This document shows, piece by piece, positions 38,162 through 47,800 of a stretch of DNA of 64,000 nucleotides; position 1 is the first letter of the stretch; the number at the start of each line of letters is the position of its first letter. The notes beneath the pieces are model-generated. The model was not told where the DNA came from, searched no databases, and worked only from the letters and a program-made list of their open reading frames with translations. The DNA is taken from contig NZ_CP045483.1 of NCBI RefSeq assembly GCF_009729035.1, positions 1 through 64,000 on the forward strand, written 5' to 3'. A program made the translations under genes and the position numbers. Origin of the DNA: Stygiolobus azoricus (GTDB lineage: Archaea > Thermoproteota > Thermoprotei_A > Sulfolobales > Sulfolobaceae).

Positions 38162-39037
38162 ATGATCATTTTAGGAGGAACGGCAACTAACGGGATAGAC
38201 GAAAAGGTCTCAAGCTTACTCAATTTAAAGCTTGTAAAAGTAGAACATAAGGTTTTTCCAGACGGAGAGTCTTACGTACGAATACCCGAACAGATAACAG
38301 ATAAAGACGTCGTAGTGATACAGTCCTTATATCCTCCCCAAGACAAACACTTAATCGAGTTGTTTCTAATTGTCGAGACATTAAGCGACATGAAAGTAGA
38401 TAAAATCACTGTTGTTATCCCTTACCTTGCTTACTCTAGACAGAACAGAAGGTTTAAGGAAGGAGAAGCTGTAAGCATCAAAACAATCCTGAACCTACTC
38501 AGAAAGAGCGGTGCTACTTCACTAGCTGTTGTAGAACCCCATCATTATGAGGAACTTGAGTACTTTGACGGAGACACTAAAGTCATTGACCCCATCCCTT
38601 ACATATCCAAGGTAGTGTCACAGAGGACTGAGAAACCACTAGTCCTAGCTCCTGATAAAGGAGCATTAAATAGGGCAAAGAGGTTAGCTGAAATCCTATC
38701 TACTGACTATACCTTTATCGAAAAAGAGAGGGACTTGAACACTGGAGAAGTAAGGATTAAGAACTTACCGGAACTAAAGGTAAAAGGTAGAGATGTAGTA
38801 CTAATAGACGACATTATAAGTACAGGGGGCACTATGGTTCAGGCTATAAACATAGTTAAAAAGCATGGGGCTAGGAAGGTTTATGTTACTGCTGTTCACG
38901 GGCTATTTATAGGAGACGCATACTCAAGGCTAATAGAGGCGGGTGCTGAGGAAGTAATCATAACCAATACGATACCACAAGATCCAAGTAAAGTAACGAT
39001 AGTTGACGTATCAGAGGCTGTAGCGAGAACGTTATGA
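38162..39037 (+). CDS. prs: Ribose-phosphate pyrophosphokinase
   Basis: The sequence has the PRPP synthetase landmarks: the pyrophosphate-site VVIPYLAYSRQNRRFKEGEA, the flexible loop after VVEPHHYEELEY, and the PRPP-binding VVLIDDIISTGGTMVQA. It makes PRPP from ribose-5-phosphate and ATP for nucleotide and histidine synthesis. The start matches the shared TATA box. The stop overlaps the next gene by ATGA, giving an operon prs-methyltransferase-RNase Z. Confidence 0.95.
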   Translation: MIILGGTATNGIDEKVSSLLNLKLVKVEHKVFPDGESYVRIPEQITDKDVVVIQSLYPPQDKHLIELFLIVETLSDMKVDKITVVIPYLAYSRQNRRFKEGEAVSIKTILNLLRKSGATSLAVVEPHHYEELEYFDGDTKVIDPIPYISKVVSQRTEKPLVLAPDKGALNRAKRLAEILSTDYTFIEKERDLNTGEVRIKNLPELKVKGRDVVLIDDIISTGGTMVQAINIVKKHGARKVYVTAVHGLFIGDAYSRLIEAGAEEVIITNTIPQDPSKVTIVDVSEAVARTL

Positions 39038-39945
39038 ACTATGCTTACCTCAATTTAGACAATATTTTTTTATCACTAGATGAATTAAGGAGTATTATCC
39101 ACGGGAGCGAAAAGGAGTATTATTATGGAGTCGCGCTCTACGAAGGAGACCAGAGAGTAGCGTATAAATCTGGGGCGATAAAGAAGACCGGTAAAGTCTT
39201 AGCTATTTCTACTGACGTTAAAGATGTAGTTGAGACATTAAGAGGGAGGTGTTACTCGGTTGATATAGACGTCCCTATGAGGGAGTACAAGAACTATGCA
39301 AAGACTGTTTACGGTGAGGTCGTATCGTCGATAAAAACCTCCAAGAAATGCGAAAAATTAGACCTGATCGTAACAGAAGGAATTATAATAGCGGGAGAAA
39401 GGAAGGCTGAAAAACACACCGAATCTATACTATCCCACTCTAAAAGACCTTACTCACAATCAGGAACTCTAAACCCTGAGATAGGAAGGATAATGGTTAA
39501 CTTATCCGAGAGTCTAAGGGAAGTTTACGACCCTTTTGTGGGAACGGGAACTATTCTCATCGAGAGTAGGTGGTTGGGACTTAGATGTATAGGGAGTGAT
39601 ATTGACCTCGATATGATAGCAAAAAGTTTAGCAAACCTAAGGCATTTTAATTATGAATGCGAGGTATTCCAGGCAGACGCAAAAAATTTACCCGTGAGGA
39701 AGGTAGAAGCTATAGTAACGGATCCTCCTTACGGTAGGTCTTTCTCTCCTAAGGGGCTGAAAGAGCTTTATCGAGAGTTCTTCTACCAAGCTAGCGAAAT
39801 AGTTGACGGAAAACTTGTTTTCACTACGGATTTTAAGTTCGACTGGAGGGACGACCTAAAAAGTGCGGGATTTAAAGGTGTTAAAATTCATACTATATAC
39901 GAGCATAAAAGTCTAAGTAGGGCTATTTACGTGGTAACCAAATGA
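39034..39945 (+). CDS. tRNA (guanine-N2)-methyltransferase of the TrmG10/Trm11 type
   Basis: The C-terminal half is a Rossmann methyltransferase: REVYDPFVGTGTILIES (SAM motif), GSDID, and the catalytic motif TDPPYGRSFS. The N-terminal ~150 residues are probably the THUMP-containing RNA-binding part, although I cannot confirm the domain boundaries. It should methylate N2 of a guanine in tRNA, as archaeal aTrm-G10. It lies between prs and RNase Z with ATGA overlaps on both sides, so all three are translated together. Confidence 0.85.
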   Translation: MNYAYLNLDNIFLSLDELRSIIHGSEKEYYYGVALYEGDQRVAYKSGAIKKTGKVLAISTDVKDVVETLRGRCYSVDIDVPMREYKNYAKTVYGEVVSSIKTSKKCEKLDLIVTEGIIIAGERKAEKHTESILSHSKRPYSQSGTLNPEIGRIMVNLSESLREVYDPFVGTGTILIESRWLGLRCIGSDIDLDMIAKSLANLRHFNYECEVFQADAKNLPVRKVEAIVTDPPYGRSFSPKGLKELYREFFYQASEIVDGKLVFTTDFKFDWRDDLKSAGFKGVKIHTIYEHKSLSRAIYVVTK

Positions 39946-40817
39946 TCAAGATATACTTTATAGGAACAGGTGGAGGAGCACCTAACAAGAGAGGGTTACC
40001 GGCTTACCTTGTTCAAAGGGAGGGACTTTACGCACTTTTCGACGTAGGAGAAGGAACTCAACAAAGACTTATAGAGTCCGGACTAGGCTTCATGAGGATA
40101 AGGGTGATAGGTATTACTCACTTACACGGAGATCACGTATTAGGCTTACCGGGATTGTTAGAGACTATGGGGATGTATTCTAGGAAAGAAAAACTGACCT
40201 TATTAGGACCTCCGGAGCTGAAGGACTTCGTCTCAGAGGTCTTTAATAGGACTTATTTCAGCCCTAATTACGAGATAGAATTCGCAGAGTCATATGAGGA
40301 CTCTAACATAAGGATAACAAAGTTCAGGACGTGTCACGTAGTTAATTCCTACGGCTTTATCTTTGAAGAAAAAGACAGAATAAATATAGATGCAGAGAGG
40401 CTCAGAAGAGAAGGAATCAAGGACTGGAGAATAATAAGGCTTTTGAAAGAGGGTAAGAGAGTCGAAATAGGTACTAAAGTTCTCTTGCCTGAGGATTATC
40501 TGGTGGTTAAGAAAGGGATCAAAGTAGCATATACCGGTGATACAGCACCTTGCAATGACGTAATAAATGCCGTTAGGGAAGTAGACCTACTTTTGCACGA
40601 CTCAACTTTTTTAAATGAGAAAGAAGCCTACGATTACGGGCATTCCAATAGTAAAGACGCGGCTACTGTAGCTACTAAAGCTAACGTTAAACGGCTAGCT
40701 TTAATACACATAAGTCCACGCTATGACGATGCGACGCCTCTACTGAAAGAGGCAATGAAAGTTTTTGAAAAGACCTTTCTACCCGAGCCCTTTTCCTATT
40801 ATATCCTTCAGGAGTAA
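39942..40817 (+). CDS. rnz: Ribonuclease Z
   Basis: The sequence shows the tRNase Z signature: FIGTGGGAPNKRGLPAYL, the metal site HLHGDHVLGLPGL (HxHxDH, near residue 65), YTGDTAPC, HDSTF and HSNSKDAA, plus a C-terminal histidine (LALIHISPRY). It removes 3' trailers from pre-tRNAs, which fits the intron-containing tRNAs without encoded CCA in this genome. It follows a tRNA methyltransferase by ATGA overlap and ends 9 bases from the convergent UPF0201 gene. Confidence 0.95.
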   Translation: MIKIYFIGTGGGAPNKRGLPAYLVQREGLYALFDVGEGTQQRLIESGLGFMRIRVIGITHLHGDHVLGLPGLLETMGMYSRKEKLTLLGPPELKDFVSEVFNRTYFSPNYEIEFAESYEDSNIRITKFRTCHVVNSYGFIFEEKDRINIDAERLRREGIKDWRIIRLLKEGKRVEIGTKVLLPEDYLVVKKGIKVAYTGDTAPCNDVINAVREVDLLLHDSTFLNEKEAYDYGHSNSKDAATVATKANVKRLALIHISPRYDDATPLLKEAMKVFEKTFLPEPFSYYILQE

Positions 40818-40826
40818 TGAGAAAAA

Positions 40827-41261
40827 TCACTCCTGAGGTATTGGGTTTTCCCATAGCGGTACTCCCTTTGCCGTCTTAGGAGTGAGCCAATCGATTACTG
40901 TCTGTGGATCTTTGTACTCTATCCTTACTTTTATAGGCCCTAAGGGTGACTCGTTTTCACTATCTACAAACGATATTCTCCTCACTGCAGCTGCTTGTTT
41001 GTTTAACATAAACGATATGCTGTTCCCATTAATACCTTTGTATAAGTATTTCCTGGCCGAATCTAGAATTTTCTCTTCCCTTAATGCTCTGTGAAACCTT
41101 ATAAGTGATCTTAAAGTGGACGATTCACCTATTATCACTAGATATATACCCACTTTTTCCTCACTTATCCTTTCGAAGTCGAAAAAATTCAGCATAGCCT
41201 GAAGGACCTTGTCCTTGTCTTCTGATGGTCTTACTTCGACTTCTACCACGACTCTGGTCAT
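40827..41261 (-). CDS. UPF0201 family protein, 144 aa
   Basis: Conserved archaeal protein of the UPF0201 family: [49 protein letters not shown] and the C-terminal [10 protein letters not shown]. It is probably an alpha/beta protein that binds nucleic acid, but the function is unknown. It overlaps the UPF0200 gene by a few bases, an association known across archaea; those genes are often near RNA-processing factors as here. Confidence 0.85.
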   Translation of the reverse strand: MTRVVVEVEVRPSEDKDKVLQAMLNFFDFERISEEKVGIYLVIIGESSTLRSLIRFHRALREEKILDSARKYLYKGINGNSISFMLNKQAAAVRRISFVDSENESPLGPIKVRIEYKDPQTVIDWLTPKTAKGVPLWENPIPQE

Positions 41262-41785
41262 ATTAATCTATTAATTAACTCTTCAGCCTCCCTCTTAAAT
41301 TCCTCTAAACTCTTGTCATTAACTAGTACGTGGTCAGCTAGGGCTATCACAGTCCCTATACCCATCTCTAACTCTTCGAAGTCCCTCTTTATTAACCCCT
41401 CAATTGTGAGCACGTCGTCCTTTCTCGCCCTCCTCATCAACCTCTCATATCTGGTTTTTGGGCTCGCGTGAACGTTAATTATAACTACTTCTCCCCTCTT
41501 CTTGAACTCTTCTATTTCCTCCCAGTTTCGCACTCCGTCAAATACGACGACTTTCTCATCTCCAGAGAGTTTCTCTAAACACATTTTTGCCACAACACCC
41601 TTCCCGTATAAATTCCTCATCCTAAAGGCAAAGTCCATCAGCCTTTCTCCTTCCTTTGCCTCAGCTTTATACCTCTCTCTCAGAACATCACTCATGACAA
41701 CTACCTTTACCCCTTTTTCCTGAAAGAGACGGGAAAGTTCTCCTTTACCCGATCCAGGCATTCCAGTAATTGCAATTATTTTAAT
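41258..41785 (-). CDS. UPF0200 family P-loop kinase-like protein, start unclear
   Basis: The residues [16 protein letters not shown] (complete P loop), [27 protein letters not shown] and DREELK-like motifs define UPF0200, a P-loop family related to dephospho-CoA and adenylate kinases, possibly a nucleotide kinase. The first ATG (41761) would cut off the first strand and half the P loop, and no ATG, GTG or TTG lies upstream in frame. A GTG at 41795 is 25 bases from a TATA-like run (ttttaaaaag) but is out of frame by one base; a one-base deletion would give [14 protein letters not shown], like homologues. I list from the ATT at 41785. Confidence 0.8.
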   Translation of the reverse strand: MKIIAITGMPGSGKGELSRLFQEKGVKVVVMSDVLRERYKAEAKEGERLMDFAFRMRNLYGKGVVAKMCLEKLSGDEKVVVFDGVRNWEEIEEFKKRGEVVIINVHASPKTRYERLMRRARKDDVLTIEGLIKRDFEELEMGIGTVIALADHVLVNDKSLEEFKREAEELINRLI

Positions 41786-41824
41786 TAATGACCACCTACA
41801 ATCTCATCAGTGGGGTTTTAAAAA

Positions 41825-42385
41825 GTGTTGAGGCTGTTTATTGCATTAAAAATCCCTCAATTACCTAAAATAGCTGAGGCTCTCGAGGTTTTGAACAGAG
41901 TTGGGGGAGACGTTAAGCTCGTTGAGCCTTGGAACATTCACTTAACACTGGTCTTTCTCGGGGAGTTACCAGAAAACAAAGTAGACCTAATAAAGGACTC
42001 CATGAACGCCGTGTCTTTTAACTCTTTCAAAGTGAAGTTTTTCGGTACCGGGGCATTTCCTAATCTTAACAAGCCCAGAGTGTTATGGATAGGCTTAAGT
42101 GAAGGGGCAAGTGAACTCAGAAAGCTCAGGGGTGAACTATATAAACAGTTGGTATCAAGGGGAATAAGACCAGAGGACGAAAAAGAGTTCTCTCCACACC
42201 TCACTTTAGGAAGGATAAAAGGACCTAGAGGAGTTGTTAATCTGATTCAAATCCTAAACGAGTATGCAAGTACAGATTTCGGAGAAATTACCGTGGAGGA
42301 GATCACCCTCTTCAAAAGTACGTTAACTCCAAAAGGTCCCATTTACGATCCTTTATATAGTGTGAAGAGCGTTGATAGAAGATGA
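41825..42385 (+). CDS. thpR: RNA 2',3'-cyclic phosphodiesterase ThpR
   Basis: Has both HxT motifs of the 2H phosphoesterase family: [12 protein letters not shown] and [12 protein letters not shown], and the typical N-terminal [12 protein letters not shown]. These enzymes open RNA 2',3'-cyclic phosphates and are linked to tRNA splicing/ligation. The start is a GTG at 41825, directly after the divergent UPF0200 region. Its end overlaps the cca gene by 14 bases, a neighbourhood consistent with tRNA maturation. Confidence 0.9.
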   Translation: MLRLFIALKIPQLPKIAEALEVLNRVGGDVKLVEPWNIHLTLVFLGELPENKVDLIKDSMNAVSFNSFKVKFFGTGAFPNLNKPRVLWIGLSEGASELRKLRGELYKQLVSRGIRPEDEKEFSPHLTLGRIKGPRGVVNLIQILNEYASTDFGEITVEEITLFKSTLTPKGPIYDPLYSVKSVDRR

Positions 42386-43619
42386 AGTACTGAAGATTAT
42401 AAAGCCAGATGAGAGTGAAAAGCTAAGGCTAGAGAAGATATTGGGAGAGGTTTTAGAAAGACTCAAGGGCTATGAAGCCGAAGTCGAGGGCTCCTTTAGA
42501 AAAGGTACTTGGCTCAAAGGAGACACGGACTTAGACGTGTTTGTGTTCTTCCCTAAAGAGGTGGGAAAAGACTACTTGAAAGAGAAGGCAATAAAGGAGA
42601 TCATCTCGCGTTTTTCGGACATGAAATATACGATAGCGTATGCTGAACACCCTTACCTTATGCTTTACATTGACGGTATAGAAGTCGACATAGTTCCAGC
42701 GTTGAAAATAAACTCTGGGAGTGAGGCTATAACAGCTGCAGACAGAACTCCATTCCACACAAGATATGTATTAGAACATCTAGACGATAGGGGAAAAGAT
42801 GAGGTCAGGCTACTGAAGAGGTTTCTCAAAGGAATAGGGGCTTACGGCGCTGAAATAAAAGTACAAGGGTTCTCCGGCTACGTATCAGAGTTGTTAGTCA
42901 TAAAGTATGGGAGTTTCAGAGAAGTACTAGAACAAGCGTCAAATTGGGTTAAACCACCGATAAAAATACACCTGATAGAGCCAGCGAAAGATTTCACAGA
43001 ACCACTACAGATTCCCGACCCAGTAGATCCTAAAAGAAACGCTGCTTCGGCTGTGTCATTAGAAAAAGTAGCTCTGTTCTCGATCGCAGCTAGGTATTAC
43101 TTGAGAGAGCCATCATTAGATTACTTCTTCCCCAAAGACTTGAAATACGATAAGATAAAGGGAGACGTAATACTAGCTAACGTCTTTATTGAAGAGAAGG
43201 TCGTAGAAGATATTATTTGGGGACAAGTCTGGAAGAATGTGGAAAAGATTAAGAATATACTAACAAGTGTGGGGTTTAAGGTAATTGATGTAAATGCATG
43301 GGGTAATGAGGAAAGGTTGACTATTGCAATCCAATTAGAGAGTAAGGATATTGGTAAGTATTATTTAAACGTAGGTCCTTTTTACTATCAACGGGAGAGT
43401 GTGGACAAGTTCATCAAAATGAACGAAAACGTATGGGTAGGAAAGGACGGTAGGCTCTACTCTATAAAGGAAAGAAAGGAGCACGACATTTTTGAGATAC
43501 TCAAAAGGACTATCTCGTTCAAGCACAAGTTCAAACTTGAATTCGAGACCCTTAAGGAGGTGAAGGACGACCCGTGGTTACACCGTTTCCTGAGAAAGAC
43601 GCCACCGTGGTTAAAGTAA
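42372..43619 (+). CDS. cca: CCA-adding enzyme (archaeal class I)
   Basis: The nucleotidyltransferase motif [20 protein letters not shown] (catalytic Asp pair near residues 54-56) and the following VDIVPAL (third Asp) are typical of archaeal class I tRNA nucleotidyltransferases, 415 residues being normal. It adds CCA to the 3' end of tRNAs; none of the tRNA genes here encodes CCA. The start is TTG at 42372. It lies between ThpR and a predicted kinase, with overlaps on both sides. Confidence 0.95.
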   Translation: MIEDEVLKIIKPDESEKLRLEKILGEVLERLKGYEAEVEGSFRKGTWLKGDTDLDVFVFFPKEVGKDYLKEKAIKEIISRFSDMKYTIAYAEHPYLMLYIDGIEVDIVPALKINSGSEAITAADRTPFHTRYVLEHLDDRGKDEVRLLKRFLKGIGAYGAEIKVQGFSGYVSELLVIKYGSFREVLEQASNWVKPPIKIHLIEPAKDFTEPLQIPDPVDPKRNAASAVSLEKVALFSIAARYYLREPSLDYFFPKDLKYDKIKGDVILANVFIEEKVVEDIIWGQVWKNVEKIKNILTSVGFKVIDVNAWGNEERLTIAIQLESKDIGKYYLNVGPFYYQRESVDKFIKMNENVWVGKDGRLYSIKERKEHDIFEILKRTISFKHKFKLEFETLKEVKDDPWLHRFLRKTPPWLK

Positions 43620-44206
43620 GGGAAATAATCTACCCTTTTTACGATGAGAGGATAGAGACGGAGCTAAAAGAATACGGTATAACTGAGGTGTTCTCTTTCG
43701 GTAACGTTCAGTTAGGTAAGTACAAGATTATCGGTAAGGGAAAGACCGGAACTGTTGTCTATATAGGAGGAGGCAAGGTAGTGAAAATAAGGAGGGCTGA
43801 CTCGCCGAAGGAAAGCCTTAAAATCGAAGGTAGGATTCAGGAGTTAGCTTACCCAGTAGCTCCTAAAGTACATTATTACGGTAATAACTTCATCGTTATG
43901 GATTACATTGACGGTAGGCACTTAGAACACAACGAGAAGGTAGAAGTGATCGTAAAGCTCCTAGAAGCAGCTAAAATCCTCGAGGATAAGAAGATAGAGC
44001 ATGGAGAATTGGTGAGACCATACAAGAACGTTTTAGTTAGTGACAGAGTTTACGTTATTGATTACGATGACGCGACAATCAAAGAGAACCCAAAAAATGT
44101 CACCTCGATATTATCGTGGTTAAAAAGAGTTGATCTAGCACGTAAATACTCAAAAGGGGTACCTTTCGATCAAATAGTTAAAGAATTGCTGGAAGCTTTT
44201 TCCTAG
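43607..44206 (+). CDS. Predicted Ser/Thr protein kinase (COG2112-type), ~199 aa
   Basis: The kinase core is recognisable: a glycine loop [15 protein letters not shown] with Lys near VVKIRR, a helix with ELAYP, the catalytic loop [15 protein letters not shown] and the metal motif VIDYDDATI. The usual catalytic Asp of HRD/HGD is Glu (HGE) and DFG is replaced by DYD, so activity needs testing. The family resembles archaeal predicted kinase COG2112. The start could be GTG at 43607 or the upstream GTG at 43574, both overlapping cca. It ends overlapping a convergent zinc-ribbon gene. Confidence 0.8.
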   Translation: MVKVREIIYPFYDERIETELKEYGITEVFSFGNVQLGKYKIIGKGKTGTVVYIGGGKVVKIRRADSPKESLKIEGRIQELAYPVAPKVHYYGNNFIVMDYIDGRHLEHNEKVEVIVKLLEAAKILEDKKIEHGELVRPYKNVLVSDRVYVIDYDDATIKENPKNVTSILSWLKRVDLARKYSKGVPFDQIVKELLEAFS

Positions 44207-44394
44207 ATCTTATCGTTATATCTTCTAGAGCTGGCGCTGAGATCTCATGACCACACTTGGGACATTTTCCGCCATATATCAGCTTTATTTCTGATGGGGT
44301 TCTAACTCCGTAAAAGTCTTGTCCTACCTTTTCAAATTTATACAAAGTATACCCACAGTTCTTACATGTGTACTTTACCGGAATTTTTAGTCAC
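44178..44394 (-). CDS. Small zinc-ribbon protein with a frame slip at its start, ~70 aa
   Basis: A frame on the minus strand reads PVKYTCKNCGYTLYKFEKVG, then DFYGVRTPSEIKLIYGG and KCPKCGHEISAP, a two-CxxC zinc ribbon. No ATG, GTG or TTG precedes the first CxxC in this frame. A GTG at 44394-44392 stands 26-27 bases from a TATA-like atatatta (44417-44425), exactly where a leaderless start is expected, but is one base out of frame because of a run of five A's. With four A's the product would begin MTKIPVKYTC. It overlaps the kinase gene end by 29 bases. Confidence 0.6.
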
Positions 44395-44553
44395 CGGTAT
44401 TTCCCTTAGTGGTCTATTAATATATTCGAAACGCCATGTCTTACTTTAGAATTTTTCGTACAATCTCTCTCTGTAATAAAATAACTAACTTGGGGAGAGT
44501 AAACCGAAAGTATTCGTATTATAAAAGTATTCATTTAAATATGAGAAATAGTC

Positions 44554-44563
44554 AAATTTTTAG
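44554..44563 (+). promoter_or_regulatory. Likely TATA element of the tRNA-Pro gene
   Basis: aaatttttag is centred about 30 bases ahead of the tRNA 5' end at 44589, in the position expected for the tRNA promoter. Confidence 0.4.
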
Positions 44564-44588
44564 TACTCAGAACTATAACATACATTGT

Positions 44589-44685
44589 GGGGCCGTAGTC
44601 TAGCTTGGACTAGGATGCCAGCCTGGGGTTAAAACCCCAACCACCAGTACGCTGGTGGTCCCGGGTTCAAATCCCGGCGGCCCCA
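44589..44685 (+). tRNA. tRNA-Pro (GGG anticodon) with a predicted 21-nt intron
   Basis: Acceptor GGGGCCG/CGGCCCC with discriminator A, D arm, anticodon stem CCAGC/GCTGG, T arm CCGGG/CCCGG with TTCAAAT. The loop region is 28 bases, 21 more than normal; after removal it reads CTGGGGC with anticodon GGG. CCA is not encoded. Confidence 0.93.
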
Positions 44686-44777
44686 CTTTGAGGCTGTTAT
44701 TTTTATCATATTTCAACTCACGCAATAATAGGCGTTAAAATATGCAACACTGATTTAGGTGAGATTATCACTTTTTA

Positions 44778-46925
44778 TCATTTGGTCTTTTCTAATATAA
44801 CAAGTACAATTACCAAAGATAATAAGAATAAACTTATGACAACTATTGCCGTTGTTATGTTTATACTTACATCCGTTATTGACGTGGTAGGTGGTGTTAT
44901 ACTTCGAATCAACGTGAAGTTACTATTAACGTAGGTCGATGTGGCATCAATTTGAGACATACTTGAATAATAGGCTATCTTTTCGACGTAAGGAGTAGAC
45001 TCTTCTCCTGCATTAGCGGCGATTATTTTGATTACTAAATATCCGTCACTTAACGGTATTAATACTGACGTTTTCGTGGTATTTGCTACAAGAGTGTTGT
45101 TGACATAGACCAAATAGTATTGAGCGTATGGTGAAGGCGGCCAGCTGGCGTTTATGTAATTATTTACGATATTCACTACAACGTCTGGTACTTCGGGTTT
45201 TATGTAATAAGAGACCATTGCACTCGTTGTAGTGACACCGGCTTGATTTATAGCTTCTAAAGTTATGTTATAAATTCCGAAAGGTATTTTAAGTAATACT
45301 GAGTAATTAGTTAACGTAAGGTTTGCAACGACTTTAGTTCCAGAGGTCACAATAAGGATGAACTTTGAGGGTTGAGTTGAGTTCCATGATACCAATAAAC
45401 CTTCAGCTAATTTACTAACAACGAAAATCACCGAAGCCTTCTCGACAGCGACAAATTCTACCTCTGCTTCACTACTGTTCCCTATCTGATTATAGGCTAT
45501 AACCCCAACTTTGTAAACTACGCTTGGGGTTAAGTTAGTGAAAATATAAGACGTTATATTCCCTAAGTTTTTAGCAAACGTAATATTGCCACCCTCCAGG
45601 AAAAGATAATATCCGAGGATAGGGAAGCCACCGTTAAAAGTTGTTTTCCATGATACCGTAGCGTTTCTATCTCCTAACTTTATGTGAATTATCGGAGGGT
45701 TAGGAACGGAAAATGGGGTTAAGACTACTATCTGTGAGGATGTACCGTTACCTTGTTGGTTGAAAGGGATTATTTGGAAATAGTACTTTACCCCGTTAGT
45801 TAGGTTAGTGAAAGTATAAGAAGTAGAATAGGTCATAATAGACCCCTTCTGACCGTTGCTACTCCAATAATTTATGTAGTAACCAATAGAGTCGTTGTCA
45901 GACCACACGATCGTTGCAGTTTCGTTTCCTGCTGCATAATACACTATTTTAGGGGCTGGTGGTGGTAATAGAATTTCCACAGACTGGAACGCGTCTGTAG
46001 GTATTTGTGGTGGTAATAAAGCTCCTCCTACTATATACAACGTATTGCCTACTTGTACGTAACCACTATCCTCAGTAGGAACATTTTCAGTATATGTTGT
46101 ATAATGCCATGTATTATTGTACAAATATGCAATAACGCCAGGCTGTATAATGCCGTAGTTAAAATAATAACCTCCTACAAAAAATAACGTGCCTTCGTAA
46201 TAACCTACAGCCTCTTCCTCAATACCTGAAGCTAATGAGGGTAATTGTACCCACGAATTATTGAAGGGGAAATACTCGTAAACTGATGCAGTAGTTGAGG
46301 CATATCCAACATATCCTCCTACTACGAATAACACTGACCCGTTGAAGAAATAACCAAAGTTAGAGAGGGGCTGGGGAGTCTTTCCTATTATTCTCCAACT
46401 TCCATCTGAAAACGAGTAGACTTGAATAAGATTTGAGGGTGGAGACAAACTAAGTCCAGTGAAATTAGCTCCACCTACTACATAGAGCTGATTATCGTAA
46501 ACGATCACTCCCTCGTCGTAAACGGGCCGTGGCATAGAGTTAGAGACTATTACCCACTGATCTCCCTGAAGTTTCAATATGCCCCCGAATATCCCAGATA
46601 TGTTAAGCCCTCCCACTACATAAATACTTCCATTATATACTACAGCCCTAGCACCTATTAAAGGGAAAGGTAGACTAGGTCCTTGAGTCCACCTCCCGTG
46701 TGAGTAAATAAATACCGCTGAAGAGTATGAGGGACCTTGTGTCATTCCTCCTATAACATATATTGAATTGTTGAAGTAAACCACAGCCGGATCTTGAACT
46801 GCAATAGGCAAGCTAGGGAGGTCTTGGCACCTAAAGCCCACGTCAGAATGGGTTATAATAGTCATAGATATTATTGGTATCAACAGTGAGAGAATTAAAA
46901 GAAAGGTTACTGGTCGTTTCCGCAT
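44778..46925 (-). CDS. Secreted Kelch-propeller and fibronectin-III surface protein, 715 aa
   Basis: An N-terminal signal segment is followed by about six Kelch repeats (residues ~40-320; repeated VYVVGG/LYVVGGANFTG/LFVVGGYVGYA elements) forming a beta propeller. Then come four fibronectin type III-like domains (about 325-640; for example PPAPKIVYYAAGNETATIVW and YYFQIIPFNQQG), and a C-terminal transmembrane helix (near 688-710). It has more than 25 N-x-S/T sequons. It looks like a large, anchored extracellular adhesion or carbohydrate-contact protein; the ligand is unknown. No neighbour clearly shares its function. Confidence 0.85.
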   Translation of the reverse strand: MRKRPVTFLLILSLLIPIISMTIITHSDVGFRCQDLPSLPIAVQDPAVVYFNNSIYVIGGMTQGPSYSSAVFIYSHGRWTQGPSLPFPLIGARAVVYNGSIYVVGGLNISGIFGGILKLQGDQWVIVSNSMPRPVYDEGVIVYDNQLYVVGGANFTGLSLSPPSNLIQVYSFSDGSWRIIGKTPQPLSNFGYFFNGSVLFVVGGYVGYASTTASVYEYFPFNNSWVQLPSLASGIEEEAVGYYEGTLFFVGGYYFNYGIIQPGVIAYLYNNTWHYTTYTENVPTEDSGYVQVGNTLYIVGGALLPPQIPTDAFQSVEILLPPPAPKIVYYAAGNETATIVWSDNDSIGYYINYWSSNGQKGSIMTYSTSYTFTNLTNGVKYYFQIIPFNQQGNGTSSQIVVLTPFSVPNPPIIHIKLGDRNATVSWKTTFNGGFPILGYYLFLEGGNITFAKNLGNITSYIFTNLTPSVVYKVGVIAYNQIGNSSEAEVEFVAVEKASVIFVVSKLAEGLLVSWNSTQPSKFILIVTSGTKVVANLTLTNYSVLLKIPFGIYNITLEAINQAGVTTTSAMVSYYIKPEVPDVVVNIVNNYINASWPPSPYAQYYLVYVNNTLVANTTKTSVLIPLSDGYLVIKIIAANAGEESTPYVEKIAYYSSMSQIDATSTYVNSNFTLIRSITPPTTSITDVSINITTAIVVISLFLLSLVIVLVILEKTK

Positions 46926-47017
46926 TACTCATTATATATTATCATGCTAATAATAAAATCACCCGTAAATTCCTGAGTTAAAACATATAATAAAGAGAAT
47001 TTAGGTCTTACTTAAGC

Positions 47018-47764
47018 TTAAAAGATTTTAGAAATGATATAGTAAGTTAAATTCTGCATTGCCATTGCTAATTTTAAGAAATATGGATCTATTATTAATC
47101 TAGAAGAGACATATATTTCCCTCTTTCCAGATCTAATAGCTTTAACAACAGCATTTGCTACTTTTTCCGGTTCAACTGCATATTTATCGAATATTGTGTT
47201 CTTAGCATTTTTAAACGAAGGGTGTGAAGTGAAATTCGTTTTTACTGGCCCAGGATAAACACCACTTACCTTAACGTTATACTTCCTCATTTCAGCCCAT
47301 AAGGCATTAGTGAAATGGGCTAGAGCCGCTTTTGATGCGGAATAAACTATGAGTTTAGGAGAGGCAACGTAAGCAGCCTCTGATACTATATTTACGATTG
47401 CTCCTTCTCTTCTCTTAACCATATCCGGTAGAACTGCCTTTGTAAAATAAATAGGGGCAAGAAATAATGTTCTGACCATATATTCCTCTTCCTCTAAAGA
47501 GGTCTCCAAGAAAGAACCATAAACCCCAAAACCAGCATTGTTTACTAAAACGTCTATTTTCCCGAACTTCTCCTTTACTTCTTTGACGACCCTAAAGTCT
47601 TCATCCTTATTGCTCACATCTATTTGGTATTTCACATCACCCACATCTGGTTGACTTCTAGATATGGAGATAACAGTATAACCTAGTTGTTTTAGTTTAA
47701 TTACAGTAGCCTTACCTATTCCCTTACTTGCTCCCGTAACGATCGCTATTTTCCGTTCTTCCAC
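47018..47764 (-). CDS. Short-chain dehydrogenase/reductase
   Basis: Classical SDR of 248 residues: nucleotide motif TGASKGIGKATVIKL at the N terminus, NNAGFG near residue 83, catalytic S then YSASKAA (Tyr near 150) and PGPVKTNFTSH. It is an NAD(P)(H)-dependent oxidoreductase in the cytoplasm; C-terminal ~30 residues are hydrophobic and may touch membrane. Substrate unknown. It is followed in the same direction by TatD 36 bases away. Confidence 0.9.
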   Translation of the reverse strand: MEERKIAIVTGASKGIGKATVIKLKQLGYTVISISRSQPDVGDVKYQIDVSNKDEDFRVVKEVKEKFGKIDVLVNNAGFGVYGSFLETSLEEEEYMVRTLFLAPIYFTKAVLPDMVKRREGAIVNIVSEAAYVASPKLIVYSASKAALAHFTNALWAEMRKYNVKVSGVYPGPVKTNFTSHPSFKNAKNTIFDKYAVEPEKVANAVVKAIRSGKREIYVSSRLIIDPYFLKLAMAMQNLTYYIISKIF

Positions 47765-47800
47765 ACTGATACTTTAAAGGTTAAGATGAAAAACTTTTAC

